A DNA stretch of 64,000 bases from Leptotrichia wadei. Lineage in GTDB: Bacteria > Fusobacteriota > Fusobacteriia > Fusobacteriales > Leptotrichiaceae. A program made the position numbers and the translations under genes. The notes beneath the pieces were generated by a model that had not been told where the DNA came from, did no database searches, and saw only the letters and a list, made by a program, of their open reading frames with translations. Of this stretch, positions 1 through 7,438 are shown piece by piece (within the stretch, counting starts at the first letter, position 1; each line of letters opens with the position of its first letter). Location of the stretch: contig NZ_AP019829.2 in the NCBI RefSeq assembly GCF_007990545.2, forward strand, positions 1,054,001 through 1,118,000, in the 5' to 3' direction.

Positions 1-726
1 CATTATAGCAAGAGGCGTTTTTAATTCGTGCGACACGTCAGAAGAAAAAGTCTTTTGACTCTTTATAATCTCCTCTTTTTTCTTAAAAGTTTCATTCAAC
101 ACATCAATTAATTCTCCAATTTCGTCATCTCTTGTTTTGGTCAATTGTGCATCAATATTATGATTATTTATTTCCTTACTTTGAAAAATTATATTTGACA
201 ACGGATTTAACACATATTCTGCTACAATTTTTGAAATTACGATAATCGAAATTGTGATTAAAACAAACATTAAAAGCATAACATACAAAATTTCATGTGC
301 TTCCATAAATTCAAAATTTCTTATCGCATAATATTTTATATTATTTACAGTGTAAATTCTTTTGTAGACAAATCTGTCCCATTTTATTTCAAGTTTATTC
401 TCTTCAATTTTCTTAAAATCCGAATGATTTTCGTCATCTGTCAAATAAATGAAATTCCCATTTTTTTCAACTGCAAGGGAAATATATTGTTTATCAGCAT
501 AATCGTAGTTTTTGTAAGTTTCTTTCAATTTATCAGTCGGAACATTATTTAATTTTTCAATGGCAGATAAGACAAGCTTATCCATTTCTTTAGTTTCCGC
601 TTCAACAGCTTTATGAATTAAAAATATGGTCATTCCCAAGATAATTATAAACGAGATAAAAACTAGACTTACTGTATTTGCAAAAATTATTTTGTCTTTT
701 ATCTTTTTTAATTTTATTTTTTTCAT
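1..726 (-). CDS. Sensor histidine kinase, C-terminal half cut off by window edge
   Basis: The minus strand is open for 242 codons from an ATG at 726 to the window edge. The product has a basic N-terminus, a first membrane helix (about residues 14-37), an extracytoplasmic sensor region of roughly 105 residues, a second helix (about 147-166), a HAMP-like linker with NPL near residue 174, and the HisKA motif SHELKTPL whose His233 is the expected phosphorylation site. The catalytic ATPase domain lies outside the window. Its ATG overlaps the TGA of the response regulator gene (ATGA), so the two are translationally coupled and form a two-component pair. The signal sensed cannot be told from the sequence. 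Confidence 0.93.
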   Translation of the reverse strand, partial: MKKIKLKKIKDKIIFANTVSLVFISFIIILGMTIFLIHKAVEAETKEMDKLVLSAIEKLNNVPTDKLKETYKNYDYADKQYISLAVEKNGNFIYLTDDENHSDFKKIEENKLEIKWDRFVYKRIYTVNNIKYYAIRNFEFMEAHEILYVMLLMFVLITISIIVISKIVAEYVLNPLSNIIFQSKEINNHNIDAQLTKTRDDEIGELIDVLNETFKKKEEIIKSQKTFSSDVSHELKTPLAIM

Positions 727-1370
727 ATTTTTAAAATATACCCAATTCCTCTCACAGTCTTAATTTTTTCTTTTCCCAATTTTTGCCTAATTTTTTTTAT
801 TGTGCTGTCAAGAAGATTGTCACTTGCATCCCAACCCCATATTTTTTCAACGATTTTATCTCGTGAAACAATTTCCTCTTTATTCTCAGTCAAAAGTTTA
901 ACCAGTTCAAATTCTGTTTTTGTCAATAAAACAGGAGTTTCTTCCAAATAAACAGAATAATTTTCTGTATTTAACTTTAAAGTTTTATAAACGATTTCAG
1001 AATTTTTTTCTTTTCTAATATTTATGTCAATTCTTGCATCAAGCTCCAAAAAATCAAAAGGTTTTGTAACATAATCGCTCGCTCCTGATTTTAATAATTC
1101 AACTTTTTCTTCCGTATTATTTTTCGCAGAAACAACAATTATAGGAACTTCTGATATTTTTCTAACATTTTTACAAACTTCATTTCCTTCCATCGAAGGA
1201 AGTCCCAAATCCAAAAGCATCAAATCATAAAAATCCCTCTTTTTGTCAATTTCATTTAATGCGTCAATTCCATTTTCGATTATCGTTATTTCATGATTTT
1301 TGTGTTCAAGCTGTAATTTTAAAATACGTGATATTTTTTTATCATCTTCAACAATCAGCATTTTTCCCAT
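723..1370 (-). CDS. OmpR/PhoB-family response regulator
   Basis: Receiver domain plus winged-helix DNA-binding domain. The acidic pocket is visible as LIVEDD at the N-terminus, the phospho-acceptor Asp sits in LMLLDLGLPS, and the conserved Lys is in YVTKPFD. The C-terminal half (TKTEFELVKLL, SRDKIVEKIWG, VRGIGYIL) is a typical trans_reg_C domain. An upstream TTG at 1385 is in frame, but the only purine-rich ribosome site (AGAGG) lies between it and the ATGs at 1370 and 1361, so one of those ATGs is the likely start; I chose 1370. It is co-transcribed with the overlapping kinase gene and probably controls its own divergent promoter region. Confidence 0.93.
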   Translation of the reverse strand: MGKMLIVEDDKKISRILKLQLEHKNHEITIIENGIDALNEIDKKRDFYDLMLLDLGLPSMEGNEVCKNVRKISEVPIIVVSAKNNTEEKVELLKSGASDYVTKPFDFLELDARIDINIRKEKNSEIVYKTLKLNTENYSVYLEETPVLLTKTEFELVKLLTENKEEIVSRDKIVEKIWGWDASDNLLDSTIKKIRQKLGKEKIKTVRGIGYILKI

Positions 1371-1424
1371 TTTTCCTCTTTTCAAAGTTTACTTAGTTTA
1401 AATTAATTAGGTAATCTTAAGAGT

Positions 1425-1453
1425 ATTATATCCTATTTATCGTTTCTTTGCAA
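1425..1453 (-). promoter_or_regulatory. Sigma-70-type promoter of the response regulator gene
   Basis: On the minus strand a TTGCAA hexamer (1448-1453) is followed after exactly 17 bases by a perfect TATAAT (1425-1430), about 55 bases before the gene. The whole promoter lies within or beside the imperfect inverted repeat at 1433-1474. Confidence 0.6.
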
Positions 1454-1474
1454 AGCAAAAGAGTATAAAAATAG
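1433..1474. repeat. Imperfect inverted repeat over the regulator promoter
   Basis: The left arm CTATTTATCGTTTCTTTGC matches the reverse complement of the right arm, CTATTTTTATACTCTTTTGC, with a few mismatches. Because it covers the -35 box and spacer it could be an operator, for example for autoregulation by the two-component regulator, but this is inference. Confidence 0.4.
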
Positions 1475-1719
1475 AGATAATTAATATTATAACTTTTTTA
1501 TATATTATCGGACGTAATAAAATCTTAATCTTTATGTATATCAATTTTTATTTATTCACATAAATTATAAACAATATAATATAACTAATCTGACTAAATT
1601 TATTTATCTTTATATTTTTTACTCTGTCCAAAATAGTAAATTATTTGATTTATTGGGGGAAATAAGGTAAAATATAGCATGATAATATTACATAAACAAA
1701 TTTAATAAGGGGGAAGTAA

Positions 1720-2460
1720 ATGAAAGAAAGTAAAAATAAAAATGTAGCAGCATTTTTTGATATTGATGGGACGATTTATAGGGATTCGCTGTTAATTGAA
1801 CATTTTAAGATGCTTGTTCAGTATGAGTATATTGATATGATGACTTGGGAAGGGAAAGTTAAGGAGAAATTTTCCAAGTGGGAGAATAGAACTGGGGATT
1901 ATGATGATTATTTAGATGAGCTTGTACAAACTTATATGGAGGCATTGAAAAATTTTAGTAAGGAGGATATGGATTTTATTGCTAAAAGAGTAATGAAGTT
2001 GAAAGGTGATAAAGTTTATCGATATACACGAGAAAGATTGAAATTTCATAAGGAAAAAAAACATAAAGTTATAATTATTTCAGGAAGTCCAGATTTTCTT
2101 GTGAGTAAAATGGCTGAAAGATATGGTGTCGAAGATTACAGGGCTTCTATTTATGAAGTTAATGAAAATGGAATTTTTACAGGAAATGTAATTCCAATGT
2201 GGGATGCTAAAAGTAAGCAAAAGGCAATAACAGATTTTTGTAAAAAGTACGACATTGATTTGAAAAAATCGTATGCCTATGGGGATACAACGGGAGATCT
2301 GACAATGTTTAAAAATGTTGGAAATGCCATTGCTATAAATCCAGCAAAAAAATTATTGCAAAAAATAAAGAGGGATAAGGAATTGAAGGAAAAAGTTATG
2401 ATTGTTGTGGAAAGAAAGGATGTTATTTATAAATTGAAGGCAGATGTCAGCATTATATAG
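1720..2460 (+). CDS. HAD-superfamily subfamily IB phosphatase (SerB-like)
   Basis: The 246-residue product carries all HAD motifs: FFDIDGTIYRDS (motif I, nucleophile and acid/base Asp), IIISGSP (motif II) with a Lys in the following region, and YGDTTGDLTMF (motif III). Subfamily IB includes phosphoserine phosphatases and related enzymes acting on small phosphorylated metabolites, so the likely role is cytosolic phosphomonoester hydrolysis with an unknown substrate. The start follows AAGGGGGAAG at a normal distance. The gene stands alone between two gaps, so context does not suggest a pathway. Confidence 0.88.
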   Translation: MKESKNKNVAAFFDIDGTIYRDSLLIEHFKMLVQYEYIDMMTWEGKVKEKFSKWENRTGDYDDYLDELVQTYMEALKNFSKEDMDFIAKRVMKLKGDKVYRYTRERLKFHKEKKHKVIIISGSPDFLVSKMAERYGVEDYRASIYEVNENGIFTGNVIPMWDAKSKQKAITDFCKKYDIDLKKSYAYGDTTGDLTMFKNVGNAIAINPAKKLLQKIKRDKELKEKVMIVVERKDVIYKLKADVSII

Positions 2461-2628
2461 TATATTTGTTTTAAAATTTGAATTTGGGAAAATAAATAAT
2501 GAACTAGGTTATTATAAATAAAATTAAAAAGTTTATAGAATATATTCCGTAAAAGTATAGTTTGGAATATAATCTGAGAAAATTGATTTTTTATTAAATA
2601 GTTAAATACTAAAAGAGGGATGATATTT

Positions 2629-3588
2629 ATGGAAAAAAATTTAAAAATAGTGTATTTGGATAGAGTTACGGCTGGACCGATTGATTTAAGGGAAAAGTTT
2701 GATAAATATGGCGAATATACTGAATATGAAGATACTGAAGTTGGAGAAATTGATGAAAGAATAGAAGATGTGGATGTTGTAATAACGACTAGAATAAGAC
2801 TTGGGAAAAAGCAGTTTGAGAAGGCTAAAAAACTTAAACTGATACTTATTACAGCGACTGGATTTAATCATATTGATGTGAAAAGTGCGAATGAATTTGG
2901 AATAAAGGTGGCAAATGTTTCAGGCTATTCGACTAACTCTGTTGCACAGCTGGCAATTACTTTTCTTTTAAATGAATTAACGCCTGTTAATAAATATTTT
3001 GAGGAAGTAAAAAATGGTAAATGGATTGATATTCATGTTCCTGATTATCAGAAATATCCGATTGATGATGTGGAAGGGAAAATTTTAGGAATTGTAGGAT
3101 TTGGAAATATTGGAAAAAAAGTTGCTCAGATGGCAGAAGCATTGGGAATGGAAGTGATGGTTGCTGGAAAAGATTATAAAAAAGTTGAAGAGGATGGAGT
3201 TTTACGGTATGATTTAGATGAAGTTCTAGAAAAATGTGATGTTTTAACACTTCATGTACCATTGACCAATTCAACACGAAATCTTATAAATCTTGAAAAA
3301 ATGAAGAAAATGAAAAGGAGTGCTAGAATTTTGAATTTAGCAAGAGGGCCAGTTATAAATCAGGATGATTTGTATTTTGCATTAAAAAATAAAATAATAA
3401 AATCAGCAGCTATTGATGTAACGAGTGTTGAGCCGATTGAAAAAAATTCTAAATTATTTGAATTGGAGAATATTGTAATTACTCCACATATTGCATGGAA
3501 ATCTGAAAAAAGTATGATAACACTTATGAATGATGTTGAAAAAAATTTGAAATTATTTCTTGAAGGAAAGTTAGAAGGACTGAAATAA
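2629..3588 (+). CDS. D-isomer specific 2-hydroxyacid dehydrogenase
   Basis: NAD-dependent oxidoreductase of the 2-hydroxyacid dehydrogenase family, 319 residues, close to family length. The Rossmann motif GIVGFGNIGKKVAQMAEALG is present, followed by LHVPLTNSTRNLI, NLARGPVI (catalytic Arg) and ITPHIAW (catalytic His). Substrate (lactate, glycerate or another 2-ketoacid) cannot be fixed from sequence alone. An ATG at 2620 is in frame, but AGAGGG abuts it; the ATG at 2629 has a proper 9-base spacing and is preferred. The HIRAN-like gene follows after 34 bases, probably in the same transcript. Confidence 0.9.
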   Translation: MEKNLKIVYLDRVTAGPIDLREKFDKYGEYTEYEDTEVGEIDERIEDVDVVITTRIRLGKKQFEKAKKLKLILITATGFNHIDVKSANEFGIKVANVSGYSTNSVAQLAITFLLNELTPVNKYFEEVKNGKWIDIHVPDYQKYPIDDVEGKILGIVGFGNIGKKVAQMAEALGMEVMVAGKDYKKVEEDGVLRYDLDEVLEKCDVLTLHVPLTNSTRNLINLEKMKKMKRSARILNLARGPVINQDDLYFALKNKIIKSAAIDVTSVEPIEKNSKLFELENIVITPHIAWKSEKSMITLMNDVEKNLKLFLEGKLEGLK

Positions 3589-3622
3589 GGAATAAGAAGG
3601 TACAATAAAAGAGGTGAAAAAG

Positions 3623-4267
3623 ATGTTGGTAAGTAATTTTAATGGGATAAAACTTGAGTTTGATGGGCTTTATTATGGAGGAAATTATGAAATTGAGGTT
3701 TTTGGGGATGGAAGATTTTATTATTCGTATATTGAGAATACATCAGTTGAACTGAAAAAGGGATCATTTCAGATTAATCAGAAGGAAATTATGATTTTTG
3801 AAGAAATGATGGAATATTTTGAACTTTTGAAAAATCAGAGAAATTATATGATAAATGAATTTAATTTTGGAAATGGAGTACTTGTTATTCAAAAGGATAA
3901 TGGGCGTGAAGAAAAAATTCGGCTGGGAAAGGAAATGATGTTTGAATATGCAAAGACATTAATTGACAAATATGCAAAAAAGTCAAGAAGGCTGTTTTTG
4001 TTGGATACTTATTTGGAAGGGGCTAAGTATATTAGAAATTTTGCAATTAAAATCAAAGATGAGGTTCAGTTGGATTTGTTTCGGGAATTTAACGGTATTT
4101 CTTTAAATGCAGTTGCTGTTTATAATTCTAGAAAGGAAAAAGTTGGATATTTGCCAAAAAGTCAAAGTGAAATTATTGCTAGAATGATTGATGCTGGGAA
4201 AAAATTTGTTGCTGTACCAATTCCCTTTGATGAAGAAACTGCTCTTAAAGTTTATCTTGTAGATTAA
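3623..4267 (+). CDS. HIRAN-domain-like protein of unknown function
   Basis: A 214-residue soluble protein. The C-terminal third (from about residue 150) reads FNGISLNAVAVY, KVGYLPKS, SEIIARMIDAG, which fits the HIRAN pattern of a small beta domain containing NAI/NAV and GYLP. HIRAN domains bind DNA ends in some helicases, but stand-alone copies also occur and have no assigned role. The N-terminal two thirds I do not recognise. GAGG at 3611-3614 lies 8 bases before the ATG at 3623, so this start is preferred over the GTG at 3614 that overlaps the ribosome site. A strong promoter follows directly downstream for the next gene. Confidence 0.55.
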   Translation: MLVSNFNGIKLEFDGLYYGGNYEIEVFGDGRFYYSYIENTSVELKKGSFQINQKEIMIFEEMMEYFELLKNQRNYMINEFNFGNGVLVIQKDNGREEKIRLGKEMMFEYAKTLIDKYAKKSRRLFLLDTYLEGAKYIRNFAIKIKDEVQLDLFREFNGISLNAVAVYNSRKEKVGYLPKSQSEIIARMIDAGKKFVAVPIPFDEETALKVYLVD

Positions 4268-4290
4268 TTAATAAAAAATTAAAATTTTTG

Positions 4291-4319
4291 TTGACAAATG
4301 AATATTTTTGTTGTAGAAT
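4291..4319 (+). promoter_or_regulatory. Near-consensus sigma-70 promoter
   Basis: TTGACA (4291-4296), a 17-base spacer, then TAGAAT (4314-4319), about 80 bases before the ATG at 4401. A perfect -35, ideal spacing and 5/6 -10 suggest strong constitutive expression of the small protein downstream. Confidence 0.7.
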
Positions 4320-4400
4320 AATAACAGATAATTAAAATTAAATTAATTTAAAAAATAGTGCTATTGTTTAATTATCAAAAATAAATAGGGGGAATTATTT

Positions 4401-4838
4401 ATGGGATTCAGATTGAGCGTTAAAGGACAAGAAAATGAAATTCTGCTAGACAAGGAAAGTATTTTGGATGTAAAATATATTTCTGAAACGCCTGATGATT
4501 CAAATGCGAGAGCAACAGATTTGGGAGTAATTTTGGAAATTAGGGGGAAAATTCTAGCTGCGGCAAGTGGAGATACAGAAGATGACACAAGAAAAGTTGC
4601 ACAATGGTCATTAGTTCCATCAGAAGCAAGCGATGCCTACAGACAAGCAAGCCTTGAAATTATTTCAGCAGGACAAATGGTAAGAAAAATTGACATGACA
4701 AACGTATTTGTAGTTGATTATATTGAAGAATATGGAAATCAGGCTGGAACAGGGACTTTTTCGCTAAAAATTAAACAAAAGAAGGAAAAAGTGAAGGAAG
4801 TTGCAATTGAAGGTGGATATGCAGCACAGGAAGCATAA
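4401..4838 (+). CDS. Small conserved protein, unknown function
   Basis: A 145-residue soluble protein with no signal peptide or membrane helix. It begins MGFRLSVKGQENEIL and contains YISETPDDSNARATDLG, a pattern I associate with a family named membrane-associated protease 1 in clostridia and relatives; that name has no visible support here, since no protease motif is present. The C-terminal stretch from about residue 120 is Lys/Glu-rich. It has its own strong promoter, a GGGGG ribosome site and a hairpin terminator downstream, so it is a monocistronic, probably abundant protein. A tube- or shell-type structural role is possible but speculative. Confidence 0.6.
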   Translation: MGFRLSVKGQENEILLDKESILDVKYISETPDDSNARATDLGVILEIRGKILAAASGDTEDDTRKVAQWSLVPSEASDAYRQASLEIISAGQMVRKIDMTNVFVVDYIEEYGNQAGTGTFSLKIKQKKEKVKEVAIEGGYAAQEA

Positions 4839-4945
4839 ATTAATTTTTTATAAAACTAAAATCTGAAATATTAAAAATAAAAAAGGAAATAGTAGTAAAT
4901 TATTTTTGAACTTTGGAAGACTTTTGTAAGTAAATTAAGAATAAG

Positions 4946-4993
4946 AATAATCTCTTTCTAAATATTAATTTAGAATAGAGGTTATTTTTTTAT
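4946..4993 (+). terminator. Rho-independent terminator
   Basis: Long stem formed by AATAATCTCT..CTAAAT and ATTTAGAATAGAGGTTATT with few mismatches, followed by a run of T. It ends the transcript of the gene at 4401. Confidence 0.75.
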
Positions 4994-5144
4994 TTTATTG
5001 ACTTTAGTCAGTTGAGTATGCAAAGCGTGCGAAACATAAAACCATCCGTTATGTGGGTGCGGAAACGTAAGTTTGCAACAAAATACATCTTCCATTATAA
5101 TAGAGCTGTTCAAGCACTATTTTAATGAAAGAAAGGTGTTTAAT

Positions 5145-5450
5145 ATGGCTAAATAGCCTGTCTCATACTAAATGGATGTGTAAGTATCATATAGTATTTA
5201 CACCTTACACCTAAGTATAGATGAAAAATTACATATAGTCAATACAGAAAAAATGTGGAAAAAATTTTAAGAAGATTATATGAATATAAAGGAGTTAAAA
5301 TAATTGAAGGAACATCTGATGAAAGATCACGTGAGTGTGCTGGTAAGCATACCACCGAAAATAAGTGTATTAAGTTTTATGGGATATCTGAATAGGAAAA
5401 GTGCATTGATGATGTTTGATTTTATTTGAAACAAATATTTTGAATATAAA
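5145..5450 (+). pseudogene. tnpA: IS200-type transposase TnpA, multiply broken
   Basis: Recognisable blocks in successive frames: NSLSHTKWMCKYHIVFTP (from 5152), then KYR-KITYSQYRKNVEKILR, then HLMKDHVSVLVSIPPKIS and FMGYLNRKSALMMFD. Four lesions are visible: a frameshift right after the start, a 7-bp tandem duplication (TTACACC twice, near 5210), a TGA where an Arg codon is expected, and a frameshift near 5315. The catalytic HUH motif, HVHM in active members, reads HVSV here, so the second catalytic His is also lost. The C-terminal part with the nucleophilic Tyr is missing or unrecognisable. Confidence 0.85.
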
Positions 5451-5472
5451 ATAATTAAATTGTGCAGTACCA

Positions 5473-5512
5473 CGATGGCACTCAAAAAAATTCGATGGCA
5501 CTCAAAAAAATT
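5473..5512 (+). repeat. Tandem 20-bp direct repeat
   Basis: CGATGGCACTCAAAAAAATT occurs twice, head to tail, with no mismatch. It lies at the right edge of the IS remnant. A recent slippage duplication is the simplest explanation. Confidence 0.85.
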
Positions 5513-6059
5513 TATTAAGCGAAAAAAATTTTGGTTGTATAAACCTCTAAAATATATGTAGTAAAATAACTTATATGATATTTAAAGATTTTTGTTATGA
5601 TTAATAAAGAAAATTAACAACAAAATTTTTAAAACTTTAATTTGGAATAAAAACATTAATGACATCAAGGATTTAATCTCAATAGATTATTCAAACGATG
5701 CTTGAAGTTTGAGTATTTAATAGTTTTTATGACTGAGATAGTTTGGATTTAGTTTAAGTAGTGCTAATCAATTTTCTTTTTATTTAATACTATTTATTTT
5801 TGAAGTTTTATGTGTTAAAATAATAATAACATTTTAAGTTTGAATATTTAAATAAACTAATAAACAAAATAGGCAATTGTAGAAGTAATAATATAAAAAC
5901 TCAATAAATATAATATTTTTATTTAAAATATCAAAATTTTACATTAAAAAATACTGGAGAAATGGTAAGAAGTGGAACTGTAAAAAATATTGTAATTAGC
6001 AGAAATTTAAAACTTTTATAAATGGCTATAATAATTAAAAGTAAGTGAAGGAGATACAA

Positions 6060-6409
6060 TTGTATAAAATAAAGATTAATAACATGAAATTTCATTCATA
6101 TATAGGTGTTTATGAAGAAAAAAAAAAATTGGACAGAATATTGAAATTGATTTAATTATATCACTTTCAAAAGAAATTATTAAGAATGATGATATAAATA
6201 ACATTTTAAGTTATGGAGACTGTTATAGAAAAATTGAAAAAATTGTGAAGGTAAGTAATGTTGATTTGTTAGAAACGCTGGCTTTGGAGATTATAAGGGA
6301 AATAAAAAAATTAAATGGAAAAATCGAAAATGTGCAGGTAAATATTAGAAAATTGGCAGTTCCGATTGATGGGATTTTTGATAGTGTTGAAATTCAGATA
6401 AATGATTAG
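6060..6409 (+). pseudogene. folB: folB, dihydroneopterin aldolase, frameshifted in an A11 run
   Basis: AAGGAG (6048-6053) precedes a TTG start at 6060. The frame gives MYKIKINNMKFHSYIGVYEE, then runs into a stop; the next frame continues KIGQNIEIDLIISLSKEI to VQVNIRKLAVPIDGIFDSVE and a TAG at 6407. Together this is a full-length FolB of about 116 residues, which in folate synthesis converts dihydroneopterin to hydroxymethyl-dihydropterin. The break is a missing base within eleven A residues at 6118-6128. It could be a real mutation, a sequencing error, or be corrected by polymerase slippage on the A-run. It heads the folB-folK-folP cluster. Confidence 0.85.
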
Positions 6410-6423
6410 GCGGGTATGGAAAA

Positions 6424-6923
6424 ATGGAAAAAAATAAAGTTTATTTAAGTTTAGGTGGAAATATTGGAGATAGGAAAGGATATATCCAAAAAGCTATTAA
6501 AATGATTGGAAAAATTAATGGAATTAAAATATTGGGAAAGTCTGGGTTATATGATATGAAACTACTCTAGTTGGATATTTAGAGCAGAATTTGTTTCTAA
6601 ATGTAGTAATTAAAATTGAAACTAAATTTTCAGAAAGAGAAATTTTGAAAATTATAAATAAAATTGAGGCAGAACTAGATAGGAAACGTGAAATTAGATG
6701 GGGACCAAGAACAATTGATATTGACATTTTACTTTTTTCAAATAAAAAAATAGATGAAATAGATTTAATAATTCCCCATAAAGAAATGCTAAATCGACTT
6801 TTTGTATTGATTCCATTAATTGAGATTTACGATGGAGATTATTTTGAAAAAGAAGTAATTGTTAAAAGAATAGATGAGTTATTTAAAATAGAAGACCAGA
6901 AAATACAAAAGATAAATGATTAA
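6424..6923 (+). pseudogene. folK: folK, HPPK, broken by a 5-bp tandem duplication
   Basis: The ATG at 6424 opens VYLSLGGNIGDRKGYI, the typical FolK N-terminus, and ends at a TAG after LYDMKLL. Shifted, the frame continues ETTLVGYLEQNLFLN, then RWGPRTIDIDILLF and the LIIPHKEM motif to a stop at 6923, so both halves of 6-hydroxymethyl-dihydropterin pyrophosphokinase are present. The break is an exact tandem duplication TATGA TATGA at 6550-6559; removing one copy restores the reading frame. The ATP- and pterin-binding residues lie in the separated halves, so the product should be inactive. The downstream half keeps an internal ATG at 6591. Confidence 0.88.
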
Positions 6924-7252
6924 TTTTAAAAAGAATATGAATTATATATAAATAATTATTTTATTGAATAATAGATAGTGTGTTAATAAATATAATTTTC
7001 ATATATAATTCTTATATTTTTAAAATTTTATAATTTTATTATCGGACGTATTTTTTAATAATTAATTAACTAATTAATTTAATAACAATTTCAGAATTTT
7101 AAATTATATGTTTAAAATTTAGTAAAAAGATGACAACAGTTTTTATTTTCTTAATTATCTAAAAGGTATTAAATTTTTATAAATAGTTGTAAAAATGCTA
7201 AGTTAAAAAGTAAAAGATAAAAAAATATGTACAAAGAAAGGAAAATGTTAAG
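6924..7252. other. Intergenic stretch between folK and folP
   Basis: Very AT-rich, with stops in all frames. It contains the motif ATTATCGGACGTA at 7038-7050, also found at 1504-1516 and resembling the ends of the inverted-repeat element at 44348-44463. AAAGGA at 7236-7241 serves the ATG at 7253. Confidence 0.6.
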
Positions 7253-7426
7253 ATGCTTAAAATTAATGAAATAAAAAATAGGAATCCTAAAAATATTGTT
7301 ATTGAATTTGATGGAGAAAAAAATGAATTGAATAAATTTGGAAATTTTCTGGAAGATAAAAATGTATTTTCTTTTAATCAAGATAAAAAGATTGTGGGAA
7401 TTTTTAAATATTCTGAGTTAAAGTAG
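7253..7426 (+). pseudogene. folP: N-terminal extension of folP, cut off by an in-frame TAG
   Basis: The ATG at 7253 follows AAAGGA and opens a 57-codon frame ending ...KIVGIFKYSELK and TAG (7424-7426). The same frame continues without shift as SVEILKKENNFEFENG into the DHPS barrel. Clostridial-type FolP proteins carry an N-terminal extension of about this kind before the barrel, and KIVGIFKYSEL-K-SVEILKK reads smoothly across the stop. I therefore read 7253-8335 as one original folP gene with a premature amber codon, a one-base change from a Lys, Gln or Glu codon. Alternatively it is an independent small gene. Confidence 0.65.
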
Positions 7427-7438
7427 TCGGTTGAAATC

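Larger units (their letters stand above)
1386..1719. other. Divergent intergenic region
   Basis: This 334-bp AT-rich gap separates the minus-strand two-component operon from the plus-strand HAD gene. It holds the promoter of the regulator gene, an imperfect inverted repeat around it, and a solitary copy of the motif ATTATCGGACGTA near 1504. I see no gene in it. Confidence 0.7.
5010..5512 (+). mobile_element. Decayed IS200/IS605-family element
   Basis: The left part contains a subterminal palindrome, ACATAA (5034-5039) and TTATGT (5049-5054) around a 9-base loop, as expected of the hairpin ends of IS200/IS605 elements. Fragments of a Y1 transposase follow in three frames. The right boundary is not clear; I end it at the tandem repeat at 5512. 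The element cannot move, since the transposase is dead. Confidence 0.7.
4839..6059. other. Gene-poor stretch with IS remnant
   Basis: About 1.2 kb between the small gene and the fol genes. It holds a terminator, a decayed IS200-type element (about 5010-5512) and a 20-bp tandem repeat. From 5513 to 6059 I see only AT-rich sequence with stops in all frames; a short open stretch near 5940-6030 has no recognisable match. Confidence 0.6.

Noticed and set aside
295-552. 85-codon plus-strand frame
   Set aside because: It lies within the open minus-strand kinase gene and has no ribosome site.
5473-5512. Two tandem repeats considered as a CRISPR array
   Set aside because: Only two copies, no spacers between them and no cas genes in the window; VapD is Cas2-like in fold only.
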